Below are positions 1 to 9,176 of a DNA stretch of 64,000 nucleotides, one piece after another (position 1 is the stretch's first letter; every line of letters begins with the position of its first letter). The notes beneath the pieces were generated by a model. The model saw only the letters and a list, made by a program, of their open reading frames with translations. It was not told the DNA's origin and did no database searches. Position numbers and translations under genes: made by a program. The stretch lies in assembly GCA_029550865.1 (NCBI GenBank), contig JAKPGM010000073.1:1-64000 (forward strand). The letters are read 5' to 3'. Source of the stretch: Bacteroidota bacterium. Its GTDB lineage: Bacteria; Bacteroidota; Bacteroidia; Bacteroidales; DTGW01.

Positions 1-195
1 GTATAATCAGAGGTTTGCAAAATGCATTGAACGGGGTGAGTGTAAAGGTTCATAAGATCATGTCTATTTTCTTAATGGTTTTTATTATGAAATATCAATA
101 CATAGATAGAATTTTTAACTAAATTATGGGATAATGTCAGCTCCCATTCCCTCTCCTTTGTAAGGGGTAGGGTGGCCAATAGGTCGGAGTGAGGA
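1..195. other. spacer downstream of miaA, with partial GC-rich hairpin repeat
   Basis: No gene is supported here. Around 149-178 a CCCTCTCCTTTGTAAGG block is followed by GGGTAGGGTGG, which resembles the hairpin core of the tandem repeats at 21.55-22.14 kb but with imperfect pairing. The window edge cuts the region, so an incoming gene end cannot be excluded. Confidence 0.4.
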
Positions 196-1113
196 TTATT
201 GTTGCAAAAGCTGAAAGATGAGATGCATTTTTCCATCAATCGTTTCTTCCCCATCAATCCAGTGAATTTTAATTCCTTGTCGTTCCATTCGTCGAAACCA
301 TGTCATCTGTCGTTTTGAGAATTGGTGAATGGCAATATTGAGTTTTTCCACCATTTCGTCGTATGTTAATTGCCTGGTAAGGTAAAGGGTAACATATTTG
401 TATTCCAGGCCATAATATAACAAAGCCTCGGGACTTAGCCCATTTTTTAGCAGCTGGCTTACTTCATCGATTAGACCTTCCTGTAAGCGTTTATGTAAAC
501 GTTGCGTAATACGTTCTTTGAGTCTGGCTCTTTCGAAATATATTCCAATATTAAGGCTTGTAGGAATTGGAAATTTGGTTAGCTCGTGGGCATGCTCTTG
601 TTCATATACGGCTATTTCGATAGCACGGATTGCGCGGTTTTTGGTGTCAATGTCGGTTTTATTATGCAGTTTTTTGTAGCGTTGTAGTATCTCGGCCAGT
701 TCTTCGAGCGATTTGTTGCGTAGCTGTTCTCTTAATGCAGGGTTGATGGGGACCTCGGGCAACTGGTATCCTTTTAAAATTGCTTCGAGATACAATCCCG
801 AACCACCACAGAGTACCGGGATTTTACCTTGTTGTAAAAATTGCTGAAATACCATGTGAAAATCCCGTTGGTACTCAAATACATTGTATTGGTACCCTGC
901 ATCACAAATGTCGATAAGATAGTATGGAACAGGTTCGCCATTCACCACATAGTCGGCCAGATCTTTGCCGGTGCCAATATCCATTCCTCTATAAATCTGG
1001 CGGGAGTCGGCACTAATTACGCCAGACTTCAGTTGGTGGGCAACATGAACTGCCAACAGTGTTTTTCCACTGGCCGTGGGACCTAAAATGGTAATTAAAT
1101 TGTAACGATTCAT
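196..1113 (-). CDS. miaA: tRNA dimethylallyltransferase MiaA
   Basis: Transfers a dimethylallyl group to the N6 of A37 in tRNAs that read UNN codons; cytosolic. The sequence shows the N-terminal P-loop GPTASGKT at about residues 11-18, the family block SADSRQIYRGMDIGTGK just after it, and the GGSGLY motif near residue 103. At 305 aa it has the normal bacterial length. The start ATG precedes the NRYNLITILG beta strand directly, so no extension is needed. It is transcribed leftward and does not share an operon with the rightward Yip1 gene. Family assignment is secure. Confidence 0.97.
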   Translation of the reverse strand: MNRYNLITILGPTASGKTLLAVHVAHQLKSGVISADSRQIYRGMDIGTGKDLADYVVNGEPVPYYLIDICDAGYQYNVFEYQRDFHMVFQQFLQQGKIPVLCGGSGLYLEAILKGYQLPEVPINPALREQLRNKSLEELAEILQRYKKLHNKTDIDTKNRAIRAIEIAVYEQEHAHELTKFPIPTSLNIGIYFERARLKERITQRLHKRLQEGLIDEVSQLLKNGLSPEALLYYGLEYKYVTLYLTRQLTYDEMVEKLNIAIHQFSKRQMTWFRRMERQGIKIHWIDGEETIDGKMHLIFQLLQQ

Positions 1114-1348
1114 TCGATTGGAATTTGTTTTTCAAAGTCGGTTTGCTTGACAGGATGATCGAAGTACGAAACTTGCAAATGGTAAATTATTATCCAGCAT
1201 GTGATGCCTGTCAATGCATTGATATGCATGCCGTTCTAATTTTTTAAGATGTACAGGTTCGTTTTTACTTAATTTTTGCAAAAATAAGATAGCGTATATT
1301 TTTATTTACAGGTTGTTCAAGTAATTTTGTGCCATCAAATACAGTGGC

Positions 1349-1966
1349 ATGAAATGGCGTACCTATAGTCGATCCTTGCGTACTATGCAAAAAATGATTC
1401 TGTCGCCGGTAACAGGGTGGGATGATGTATTAACTTCCCCTATTCAGTCTACCGGCTGGCATATGAAGCATTTTGTGCTGCCGGTGGTGTTGCTCATTCT
1501 CGTTGCGCATTTGGTTGGCTATTTGATACTGGCTATTACCATAGGGAACTATTCGATACCCTATGTACTGGTGAAGACCCTGGCTACTTTTTTCGATACT
1601 TTCTTTACTTTTTTTGTCACCATTATCATTGTTACAGAATGGACCAGGAGGCTTGGCTGGTCGATAAGTTATGATCGATTGTTTTTGGTAAACAGCTATT
1701 CGCTTTCGGCATTCTGGTTAGGAAAAATGCTGGCAGGGCTACTGGCTAATTATCCCACCCTGGGTTCTTTTTTTGTTTTTCTGGGCGTTACAGGGATATA
1801 TCCGTTCATTCTGGGGGCAGAGCGATTAAATCTCGTAGAATCTCACCGAATGAATAAGCTTTTAGCCATGAATATAGGTGTGTTTGTATTGCTGTACCTG
1901 CTTATTCGATGGGTGTTTGATTTTCCCTTGAAAATGTTGTACTATTTGCACACTTTTAATCAATAA
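1349..1966 (+). CDS. Yip1-family integral membrane protein
   Basis: A 205-aa protein with about five hydrophobic segments (roughly residues 40-65, 70-100, 120-150, 165-185 and 185-205). The N-terminal [12 protein letters not shown] stretch is typical of Bacteroidota Yip1 proteins, where a short amphipathic helix precedes the membrane bundle. The biochemical role of bacterial Yip1 proteins is not established. An alternative start is the internal methionine at residue 13. The gene ends 2 bp before the smpB start, so the two are probably co-transcribed. Calling it Yip1 rests on overall pattern rather than a catalytic motif. Confidence 0.7.
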   Translation: MKWRTYSRSLRTMQKMILSPVTGWDDVLTSPIQSTGWHMKHFVLPVVLLILVAHLVGYLILAITIGNYSIPYVLVKTLATFFDTFFTFFVTIIIVTEWTRRLGWSISYDRLFLVNSYSLSAFWLGKMLAGLLANYPTLGSFFVFLGVTGIYPFILGAERLNLVESHRMNKLLAMNIGVFVLLYLLIRWVFDFPLKMLYYLHTFNQ

Positions 1967-1968
1967 TT

Positions 1969-2427
1969 ATGTCCCGATCGACTGCAAGTGTAGAAATAAA
2001 AAACAAGAAGGCTTCGTTTGAGTATGAGTTTCTGGAGCGGTATACTGCTGGCATTAAGCTCACGGGTACCGAAATTAAATCGATCCGGGCGGGAAAAGCC
2101 AATCTTGTGGATGCCTACTGTTATTTCGAGAAGGGCGAATTATATGTAAAGGGCCTACATATTGCTGAATATGAATGGGGAAACCTGAATAATCACGATC
2201 CACGCAGGGTGCGCAAGCTGTTGCTGACAAAAAAAGAATTGAACAAACTTTATCGGCGTTCGCAGGAAAAAGGGCTCACCATCATCGCTTATCGCCTATG
2301 GATAAACGAACGGGGATGGGCAAAACTCGACATAGCTCTGGCACGGGGTAAGAAGCAGTACGACAAACGTGAGGATATCAAGAAAAAAGACCTCCAGCGA
2401 GAAATGGACCGACACTTTAAAATTTAA
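1969..2427 (+). CDS. smpB: SsrA-binding protein SmpB
   Basis: Binds tmRNA and brings it to stalled ribosomes for trans-translation. The 152-aa sequence has the family landmarks: [20 protein letters not shown] near the N-terminus, the [14 protein letters not shown] block, and the basic C-terminal tail with [10 protein letters not shown] followed by a lysine-rich helix that enters the decoding centre. Length and start are standard. It sits 2 bp downstream of the Yip1 gene and convergent to coaD, with only 28 bp between the stops. The tmRNA gene itself is not seen in this window. Confidence 0.97.
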   Translation: MSRSTASVEIKNKKASFEYEFLERYTAGIKLTGTEIKSIRAGKANLVDAYCYFEKGELYVKGLHIAEYEWGNLNNHDPRRVRKLLLTKKELNKLYRRSQEKGLTIIAYRLWINERGWAKLDIALARGKKQYDKREDIKKKDLQREMDRHFKI

Positions 2428-2455
2428 ACAACTTTCCTTCTGTCTGAGGTCAGCT

Positions 2456-2932
2456 TTAGTGGATACGCAAATTTTTTAAATCCTTACTATTGGGGAGGAA
2501 CTTGCTTGCATCGCCTCCGTGTCGCAATATGTCGCGTACTAACGTAGAAGTAATAGCGGTATGTTCAGGTAGGGTGAGAATAAAAATGGTTTCAATATCG
2601 TCGGCCATGGCACGGTTGACCTGAGCAATAGACCGTTCGTATTCAAAATCAGCGGAAGTCCGGAGACCTCGAATAATAAAACGTGCATTTTGCTTACGGC
2701 AAAAATCGACGGTAAGCCCGGTATAGCTCATTACGCTCACCTTTTCTTCGTACTCAAAAACTTCCTTAATCCACTGCAACCGTTTCTCAAGCGGGAAGAA
2801 GTCTGTTTTATTGGTGTTAATACCAATGGCAATAATTATTCGGTCGAAAAGATTCAATGCTCGCCGAACAATGGACTCGTGTCCAATGGTAAAGGGATCG
2901 AATGAACCTGGAAAAACTGCAATACGTTCCAT
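2456..2932 (-). CDS. coaD: phosphopantetheine adenylyltransferase CoaD
   Basis: Catalyses the fourth step of coenzyme A synthesis, joining 4'-phosphopantetheine and ATP to dephospho-CoA. The 158-aa protein has the nucleotidyltransferase signature GSFDPFTIGHESI at residues 9-21, the RGLRTSADFEYE block near residue 89, and the C-terminal ISSTLVR-like motif as ITSTLVRDI. Length is normal. A TAnnTTTG box (TACCTTTG on the minus strand) lies 17 bp upstream of the start codon. panC, an earlier step of the same pathway, is also in this window at 31.9 kb but is not linked. Confidence 0.97.
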   Translation of the reverse strand: MERIAVFPGSFDPFTIGHESIVRRALNLFDRIIIAIGINTNKTDFFPLEKRLQWIKEVFEYEEKVSVMSYTGLTVDFCRKQNARFIIRGLRTSADFEYERSIAQVNRAMADDIETIFILTLPEHTAITSTLVRDILRHGGDASKFLPNSKDLKNLRIH

Positions 2933-2948
2933 GGAAAAATGTTTTTTG

Positions 2949-2956
2949 CAAAGGTA
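2949..2956 (-). promoter_or_regulatory. putative -7 box of coaD
   Basis: TACCTTTG on the minus strand matches the Bacteroidota TAnnTTTG box and lies just upstream of coaD. No clear -33 TTTG is present, so the call rests on the -7 box and its position. Confidence 0.4.
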
Positions 2957-3255
2957 GTACGAATGTTTGGGATTAATGAAAAAGAGTACAAAGAATAATA
3001 ACCCCGCTATAGAAATTACAGAGAGACTATTTGCCTTTAAAATCCATCCATAGCATATAGTAATAGGTTATTTGTACCCGGGTAACTCATGGGCCTGCTC
3101 AGGTGTTGGTAGTAGATATATTCAATCGATATTACTTCTAAATTAACCACGAATGTAGTCGGACGATGAATGGGCGGCTTATTTTAAAAACTTGAGGGAT
3201 AAGAGCCTAAGTGAAAGGGTCGGGAAAGACGTTGAATAGGGTAAATAACTAATAA
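2957..3255. other. intergenic spacer, no supported gene
   Basis: About 300 bp between coaD and the MBL-fold gene. Only short open frames exist; the longest looks like a 25-codon piece at 3160-3235 without a start codon. It could be a decayed gene, but nothing in it is recognisable. Confidence 0.4.
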
Positions 3256-3273
3256 TACCAATGATCATTGGTA
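3256..3273. promoter_or_regulatory. 18-bp perfect palindrome, candidate operator
   Basis: TACCAATGATCATTGGTA is a perfect 18-bp palindrome about 210 bp upstream of the MBL-fold hydrolase gene. It lacks a T-run, so it does not look like a terminator. Its symmetry fits binding by a dimeric helix-turn-helix protein; the regulator is unknown. Confidence 0.4.
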
Positions 3274-3451
3274 ACACTTTCTTCTTATAATTTTTTCCCT
3301 TGATTCCTGAAATTAATTCTTTTACATATAAAACACGGAAAAGCAACAATTGTTGTTAACTTTGAGTTTGTTTTTTTGCAAAATTTGAGCAGAGAAAAAA
3401 TGAAATAAATTCACCGGGGGCATCTTTATATAATGCCAAAAGGCCAATGCT

Positions 3452-3459
3452 TATTTTTG
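3452..3459 (+). promoter_or_regulatory. putative -7 box for MBL-fold gene
   Basis: TATTTTTG fits TAnnTTTG and ends 25 bp before the GTG start at 3485. A matching -33 element is not obvious. Confidence 0.4.
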
Positions 3460-3484
3460 CATGGATAGAATCTATTAGGCTTTT

Positions 3485-4351
3485 GTGAATGATGAATTTG
3501 AATGTATGCAAGTTGTTGTATTAGTGGATAATATGCCTCATCCCGAGAAAATGCTTGGCGTTGAACACGGTTTAAGCTTGTATTTCGAAGTGGATGGGAG
3601 TAAGTGGTTGATTGACACAGGTGACTCGGGTATTTTTTTTGAAAATGCTCAAAAGCTTGGTATTGAAATAGCCAGCATTGATTATCTTATCCTTTCCCAT
3701 GCGCATCGTGACCATACCGGTGGACTTGAAACCTTCGTAAATATTAATCATAAAGCAAAGATTTATCTTTCGGAAAAGATTCAGAACAGGATGTTTTACT
3801 CGCTGCGACGGGGGAGGGTAAGAAATATAAGTCCCGACCATGTTTTGTTGGAAAAACTTGCCAATCGCTTGGTGTGGATACGTGACAATACATCTGTAAC
3901 GGATAACGTGACAATTGTAAGCCAGATACCGAATAAATATCCTATCCCAAAGGCTAATGCAAAACTTATATACACCATTGCAGGGGCAGAATATCCCGAC
4001 GATTTTGACCACGAACTGGCTCTGGCTGTAAAGCTAAAGCAAGGTATGGTAGTTGTGTCGGGTTGTGCCCACAAGGGAGTGTTGAACATTTTGCATGCCT
4101 GCACTCAACCTTTTGGCAATACAACCGTTTTGGCCTATATAGGAGGTACGCATTTGCTTGATAGTAGTCCCGACGAACCTTTCGAAACCCCTTTCGAAGT
4201 TGAACAGATAGCAAGGGAAATTCAGCACCATTATCCCCATATGCATTTAATAGCCGGTCATTGTACAGGCAATGAGGCAAAAAAGATATTTGCACGTATC
4301 CTGGGCAAAAATTACCAGACCTTTTATACAGGATATGCAACAAATATCTAG
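3485..4351 (+). CDS. MBL-fold metallo-hydrolase
   Basis: A 288-aa metallo-beta-lactamase-fold hydrolase. The metal-binding motif HAHRDHTGG is at about residues 72-80, with further ligand candidates in SGCAHKG and in LIAGHCTGNEA. The layout, with VVLVDN at the N-terminus and HxHxDH followed by an SGCAH block, resembles the family that includes the archaeal pterin-synthase-like proteins often annotated as dihydropteroate-linked MBL hydrolases. The substrate is unknown. The start is GTG at 3485; ATG at 3506 (residue 8) is an equally good alternative. It is a single gene, followed by tRNA-Val. Confidence 0.85.
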   Translation: MNDEFECMQVVVLVDNMPHPEKMLGVEHGLSLYFEVDGSKWLIDTGDSGIFFENAQKLGIEIASIDYLILSHAHRDHTGGLETFVNINHKAKIYLSEKIQNRMFYSLRRGRVRNISPDHVLLEKLANRLVWIRDNTSVTDNVTIVSQIPNKYPIPKANAKLIYTIAGAEYPDDFDHELALAVKLKQGMVVVSGCAHKGVLNILHACTQPFGNTTVLAYIGGTHLLDSSPDEPFETPFEVEQIAREIQHHYPHMHLIAGHCTGNEAKKIFARILGKNYQTFYTGYATNI

Positions 4352-4431
4352 CAAAATGATATAACGTTGAGAAAACTGGATGATTGGATTTTTAACCTTG
4401 ATTGGCTTATAGTGAAAAATACCCTCACCTG

Positions 4432-4460
4432 TTGCTCGAGCAAAAAAAATGTTATATTTG
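4432..4460 (+). promoter_or_regulatory. promoter of tRNA-Val
   Basis: TTG at 4432-4434 and TATATTTG at 4453-4460 are separated by 18 bp, close to the usual Bacteroidota -33/-7 spacing, and the tRNA begins 12 bp later. Confidence 0.65.
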
Positions 4461-4471
4461 CACCCACAAAA

Positions 4472-4546
4472 GGGTTGTTAGCTCAGTTGGTTTAGAGCAT
4501 TACCTTGACAGGGTAGGGGTCACTGGTTCGAATCCAGTACAACCCA
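4472..4546 (+). tRNA. tRNA-Val (GAC)
   Basis: The cloverleaf folds by eye: acceptor GGGTTGT pairs with ACAACCC, the D-arm begins TAGCTCAG, the anticodon stem TTACC/GGTAG encloses loop TTGACAG with anticodon GAC, and the T-loop is TTCGAAT. The discriminator is A and CCA is not encoded. Confidence 0.97.
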
Positions 4547-4555
4547 CAAACTTCA

Positions 4556-5041
4556 TTAAAGCGTTCGTACGAAAGAGGCTATTACTACAGCCGAACCTTT
4601 TTTCCCATCCAAGAAAGATACTATCAGGTGATACGCCCCCGTCTTCTGGCATTGGAAATTAAACGACTGAAAAGTTTGTCCTGTTTGTGGATTATAGGTG
4701 CTGGCGTATAATTTAGATACGTCGTATAGTTGTAAAATAGCCTTACCCTGGGAACCTTCGGCGTTACAAACGGTAAAGCGGTATTCGGTGTTTTTGCTTA
4801 ATACGATAGTAAAACGCTGTTCAGGAGCTTTGCCTTCCGGTCCTGCTGCGTCGAGTTCTACATAAAAATCTTTTAAATAGGTAGCATCATCGCCTGCAAC
4901 AGAGTTACAAAGTTCTACCAGCTTTGAACCCGATTGAGCTATAGCATGCTGTCCCGAAAAACCCCATACCGCTACAGCTATACCGAATACAAACAAAACT
5001 CGTGTAAATTGCACCGATGATAGTAAAACGTATTTTATCAT
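4556..5041 (-). CDS. small secreted protein of unknown function
   Basis: A predicted exported protein of about 161 aa. From the methionine at 5041 it reads as a signal peptide: a short basic start, a hydrophobic core VLFVFGIAVAVWGFSG, then a likely cleavage site after AIAQ. The ORF track extends 29 codons upstream, but that part is polar and contains several other methionines, so the later start is preferred. The mature part contains paired cysteines (VELCNS, FTVCNA, FNFQCQK) and a beta-rich C-terminus, suggesting a small extracytoplasmic beta-sandwich. It is the last gene of the leftward signalling cluster. No function is recognised. Confidence 0.7.
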   Translation of the reverse strand: MIKYVLLSSVQFTRVLFVFGIAVAVWGFSGQHAIAQSGSKLVELCNSVAGDDATYLKDFYVELDAAGPEGKAPEQRFTIVLSKNTEYRFTVCNAEGSQGKAILQLYDVSKLYASTYNPQTGQTFQSFNFQCQKTGAYHLIVSFLDGKKGSAVVIASFVRTL

Positions 5042-5142
5042 CCTAACTCTTCCAAACATCCGAAGGACAATATTAATATTTTGTTTGCATTTCTTTGGCA
5101 TCATAGTCAAAAAATTTGTCATCCCCAATCAGAGTTTTCCTC

Positions 5143-6060
5143 TTACTGTTTAATCAATTTGTTTCGTGTAAGTTCTACTATCTGGGAAATTTCGTTAAGC
5201 TGTTGGGTAGTAATATGTACTATACTTTTATCTTTTTGCACTACCGTCATCATCCCATTTTCAACAACAGTTACGGGTTCGCCCTGTTCGTACGTGATTT
5301 TAACCTCATCAAATTTTGCTTTAATGTTGTTAAATTCGTTCACATAATTTTTGAAAATAGGGTCTTTGGCATAGGAGGCCAATAGGGTCATAAGGTCGGA
5401 TAGGATTATTTTTTGTTCGCCAATTTTTTCAAGAAGTTTTGGGTCAGGTTTAATTTTGGATACCTGAATGGTAATATAAATACCTTCGAGCCATGCACCT
5501 GCAATAATCAGTGCACTAAGATTGCCCCGCTTGCGTTGGCGCAGATTTTGGTCAATCTGGTTAAAACTATGGACAGATATGTATTTGAGCGAATCAACAT
5601 TAGAGCTGTTGCTTGCCAGACGTTTTAGGGTAGCAAAATCGAAATATTGCCCCACATTAATGCCATCGGCCAGGTTTTTAATGGTCGACAGGTAGTCGAT
5701 AACCGAACCCGTTTTATTGTACATATTAAGATATCCCAAATCGGCACTAAATACGCCAAGGGCAAAAGCTTGCGCATAGTTTGTACTATAGCTCGAAACA
5801 TATTCCGTCGGTGCCAGGTAATCCCTGTTAAAAGGGACGCCCATTTCCTTTATCAGTGCTGCAATCTCGATGGGTGAGGAAATGTTTTCAGTAATACTTT
5901 TAACAGCCTCGACCTCGATATCAATTACCCCTTTGTTAACCTCTTCATAGGGAACATCCAAATTTTCATGAGGTTTTAAGTGGCTATTGATGTAAATCAC
6001 ATAAATGCTCACTCCTATAAGGATAAGGGCAGAGGCAATGAAGATAATTCTCTTTGTCAT
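5143..6060 (-). CDS. membrane-anchored extracytoplasmic protein of unknown function
   Basis: 305 aa with one N-terminal transmembrane segment (residues 4-24, IIFIASALILIGVSIYVIYI) followed by a mainly alpha-helical, charged domain. There is no lipobox. It sits 10 bp after the TerB-ABC fusion gene and before the small secreted protein, so all three probably share a transcript. An anchored helical domain encoded beside an ABC exporter could be an accessory or periplasmic partner of it, but this is inference from position only. No family was recognised. Confidence 0.75.
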   Translation of the reverse strand: MTKRIIFIASALILIGVSIYVIYINSHLKPHENLDVPYEEVNKGVIDIEVEAVKSITENISSPIEIAALIKEMGVPFNRDYLAPTEYVSSYSTNYAQAFALGVFSADLGYLNMYNKTGSVIDYLSTIKNLADGINVGQYFDFATLKRLASNSSNVDSLKYISVHSFNQIDQNLRQRKRGNLSALIIAGAWLEGIYITIQVSKIKPDPKLLEKIGEQKIILSDLMTLLASYAKDPIFKNYVNEFNNIKAKFDEVKITYEQGEPVTVVENGMMTVVQKDKSIVHITTQQLNEISQIVELTRNKLIKQ

Positions 6061-6070
6061 ACGATTCAGC

Positions 6071-9000
6071 TTAATGAATACTATTTTTTAAGCGTTTAAA
6101 AGTGTCGGGCAACTCAATGAGTCGCTTAAAGAAATCGAAATACAGAGTTATGTATAAAGTTAAGGTAAATATCCAAATTATCAATAGGTTAAACCAGTAG
6201 GTGTCGTAATATCGTCCCATGAAGTGTTTACGGGGAGCATATAGATGTGTTCTAAAATCGTACTTGTTTTTAGGAATGGGATCAAGATAGATGGGATCAA
6301 TCTGTTGAACCAGGTGATGGTTATAAATGAGTAATTTATTTTTTTCCTTCTCAAAAACTTTTTTTACCATATCGGCCAGATGTTCGTTGTAGTAAGTATC
6401 GTAAAATTTTTTATATACATCGGGCTTATTCTCGTTAAGATAAGCCAGCATATTATTTTTACGTTTATCGGCAGCATCGTACACTTTTTCGTAGTATTCA
6501 GTCAATGCACCCAGGTAATCGGCCGTATTAATAGCAGCTTGTAAATTAAATTTTTCAAGGGTAAGCGAAGTGTCAACGGTACAGGGTACGACGGGCACCT
6601 GTTGTTTTTGAATAAGGATTTCGTTTCGCAGGATGAGAAAATCATCGATCGTTTTCTCAATTTTAGATGAATTATTGAGTTCTGTCATTACAGCGTCGAG
6701 ATGCTTGAGGAGCTGGGGAAGATAGTATACAATTTTAAAGTTGGCATTACTTATTTCTTTTTCGTAGTCGTAGAAGTATTTTTCGTACTTGTTGTCTTTG
6801 AACTGGTGTACCATAAGGGCCTCGTAAGCCCATTTAGTAGGCATCAGGTCGGCAATCAGCGGTACTTTATCGACACTGGAAATGTTACGATTGAGTTTGT
6901 CGAAGCTAAACATGGCACCACTGAGCACCATCATTGGAATCATCAGAAAGGGGATGATGATGTAAATGGTTACCACAGAATTAAAGGATGCTGAGATATT
7001 TAGCCCCAGTACATTGGCAAAGGCTGCTACAGAGAAGAGCATGATCCAGTAAGTAAAATACATCGATTTAAGCCCAAGAATAGTATTCCCGATTACGACA
7101 AAGGAATACGTTTGGATAGCCGACAGAGTAAAAAGTATAAGCACTTTGGCAAGCAGATAGCTATTTTTACTCAGGTTGAGGAACTTTTCGCGTTTAAGTA
7201 TTTTTTGGTCGTGAAAAATTTCTTCGGCGCTAACAGTTAGGCCAAAAAAGGCAGCCACAATAATACTCATGAAAATGTATATGGATACATTTTCGTTTTC
7301 CCGGAAGATGTAAACATTCGAGGTGGGGTCGGCGATGTATCGTATGATATAGGATAGAATAAAGGCAAGCAGAGGATATTCCAACAAATTAAGCAGGATA
7401 TATTGCCGATTGCTAATTTTGGCCAGCAGGTCGCGTTTGAAATATATTTTAAGCTGTTTGAGTCGACTGGGAATGTTGAGCGATTTAGGGGGCGCTTCAC
7501 GGGCTGGTTCAATTTTTTCGACGGGAAAGTTATTGTAGTAGTATTCTTCCCATTTTGCAGGGGGTACTTTTCGAACGCCGGTGTAATTTCCATACTCGTC
7601 AACCACCTGGGTTTCCATGATGTTAAAAATGAGTTCGGGGTTGACGGTACCGCAGGTAGGACATTCGCCCACATCGCTATTGATTTGCTGGTCGATGCGT
7701 TTGAAATACATTACCGCTTCGACAGGATTGCCGCTATATACCTGGTAGCCACCGGTATCGAGAATAATCATTTTGTCGAACATCTTGTAAATGTTCGATG
7801 AGGGCTGGTGTATAACGACAAACACCAATTTTCCTTTAAGAGCCAGTTCCCTCAACAGGTCCATCACGTTTTCCGAGTCGCGTGAGGAAAGCCCTGAGGT
7901 GGGTTCGTCGACGAAAAGGATTGAGGGCTCGCGGATGAGTTCGAGGGCTATATTCAAGCGCTTACGTTGACCCCCCGAGATAGTTTTGTTCATTACGTTA
8001 CCCACTTTCAGATGTGCACGGTCGAGTAACCCCAGGTTGTAAAGGGTAGTATTGACCATGTGGGTAAGCTCTTCATCGGTCTTGTCGCGGAAGCAAAGTT
8101 TAGCGCTATAAAATAAATTTTCGAAAACTGTAAGGTCTTCAATCAGCAGGTCATCCTGTGGAATAAGCCCAATGACACCTTCCAGTTCTTTCTTCTGGGT
8201 ATGCAAGTTAATGCCGTTGATGAGTACTTCGCCACTCGAAGGTTTCTCAATTCCACAAAGTACGTTCAACAAGGTGGTTTTACCTGCACCACTGGCACCC
8301 ATAATACCCACCAGTCGGCCATGGGTTTCTGAGAAGTTAATACGCCTCAGCCCATAGTCGCCATTGGGGAAGACATACGAAACATCGTGAACTTCGAAAG
8401 AAATTTTGTGGGCGTGTATGTCGGCCAAAAAGTGTGCCGATACATCTGAATAATAAATAGGTTTACCTTTGGGCAGTTTTACAGTACTACCATTGGCAAA
8501 AAGATAAATGCGTTTATTGTTGATGGCCAGGCCGTTCAGGAAAAGGTCCTGGTTGCCTATATATTTAAGAAAATAAAGGTCGACGCTGGGTATGCGAAGG
8601 ATAAATATATGGCTGTCGAGTTTTTCGGTTCTGATGTGTTTACAGGCATTGTGGTTTTCCCGGTCATTGATAACCAATACCTGTGGGTCATTTATTTCGT
8701 CGGGATCGTTGTGGATAACAAATTTTTCAATGCTTTGAAATTCTTCTTTGGCGATGTTAAACACTTCGGCCACTGTGTTGATAATGGCCATGCGTTGTTC
8801 GGTAAACTTGCGCTCGGAGTTGACTAATTCGAAGAGTCGAACAAGAGCAACGATCTTCTGGTTTTGATTGAGGGTTTTGTTTATTTTTTTACAGATACCA
8901 AGTATACGTACCGAATCGTTGACTTTGGTAAGTCGCTTTTTTTTTACTTCGCCTTCGCTTTCGTCTTCATCGCCCCATTCTGCATGTTTTTCGAAGAGAG

Positions 9001-9145
9001 CGTAATATTCCTTACTTTGCTCTTCCGACAGGTGTTGTGCCAGAAAAGTTTTAACATATTCTCGCTCGTTACTTTCAACGCCTTCGTCTTGCTTGGCAAT
9101 GATGGCAAATAGCTGCATCAATGCTTTTAGAATCTCTTCGCTCAT
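6071..9145 (-). CDS. TerB-like / ABC ATPase / ABC-2 permease fusion protein
   Basis: A 1024-aa half-transporter of the ABCG type with extra N-terminal parts. Residues 1-140 form an acidic helical domain resembling TerB. Residues 170-260 are beta-rich and FHA-like, with FLNGLAINNKRIYLF. The ATPase has Walker A GASGAGKTT near residue 285, signature SGGQRKR near 390 and Walker B ILFVDEPTSGL near 410. A CPTC pair lies near residue 490. Membrane helices begin near residue 585, and the last one ends near 1005. A long soluble insert (about 760-970) sits between the last helices. It follows the SiaC-like gene by 31 bp and is a likely effector of the upstream switch. Substrate unknown. Confidence 0.85.
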   Translation of the reverse strand: MSEEILKALMQLFAIIAKQDEGVESNEREYVKTFLAQHLSEEQSKEYYALFEKHAEWGDEDESEGEVKKKRLTKVNDSVRILGICKKINKTLNQNQKIVALVRLFELVNSERKFTEQRMAIINTVAEVFNIAKEEFQSIEKFVIHNDPDEINDPQVLVINDRENHNACKHIRTEKLDSHIFILRIPSVDLYFLKYIGNQDLFLNGLAINNKRIYLFANGSTVKLPKGKPIYYSDVSAHFLADIHAHKISFEVHDVSYVFPNGDYGLRRINFSETHGRLVGIMGASGAGKTTLLNVLCGIEKPSSGEVLINGINLHTQKKELEGVIGLIPQDDLLIEDLTVFENLFYSAKLCFRDKTDEELTHMVNTTLYNLGLLDRAHLKVGNVMNKTISGGQRKRLNIALELIREPSILFVDEPTSGLSSRDSENVMDLLRELALKGKLVFVVIHQPSSNIYKMFDKMIILDTGGYQVYSGNPVEAVMYFKRIDQQINSDVGECPTCGTVNPELIFNIMETQVVDEYGNYTGVRKVPPAKWEEYYYNNFPVEKIEPAREAPPKSLNIPSRLKQLKIYFKRDLLAKISNRQYILLNLLEYPLLAFILSYIIRYIADPTSNVYIFRENENVSIYIFMSIIVAAFFGLTVSAEEIFHDQKILKREKFLNLSKNSYLLAKVLILFTLSAIQTYSFVVIGNTILGLKSMYFTYWIMLFSVAAFANVLGLNISASFNSVVTIYIIIPFLMIPMMVLSGAMFSFDKLNRNISSVDKVPLIADLMPTKWAYEALMVHQFKDNKYEKYFYDYEKEISNANFKIVYYLPQLLKHLDAVMTELNNSSKIEKTIDDFLILRNEILIQKQQVPVVPCTVDTSLTLEKFNLQAAINTADYLGALTEYYEKVYDAADKRKNNMLAYLNENKPDVYKKFYDTYYNEHLADMVKKVFEKEKNKLLIYNHHLVQQIDPIYLDPIPKNKYDFRTHLYAPRKHFMGRYYDTYWFNLLIIWIFTLTLYITLYFDFFKRLIELPDTFKRLKNSIH

Positions 9146-9176
9146 AGTTTAAATATTTACCACAGAATATCTGTGA

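Noticed and set aside
3160-3237. Possible small gene or gene remnant (25 codons, WAAYFKNLRDK-type peptide)
   Set aside because: No start codon, flanked by stops, and no family recognised; reported only as spacer.
4402-4662. 86-codon ORF over tRNA-Val
   Set aside because: It reads through the tRNA gene, so it is a chance frame.
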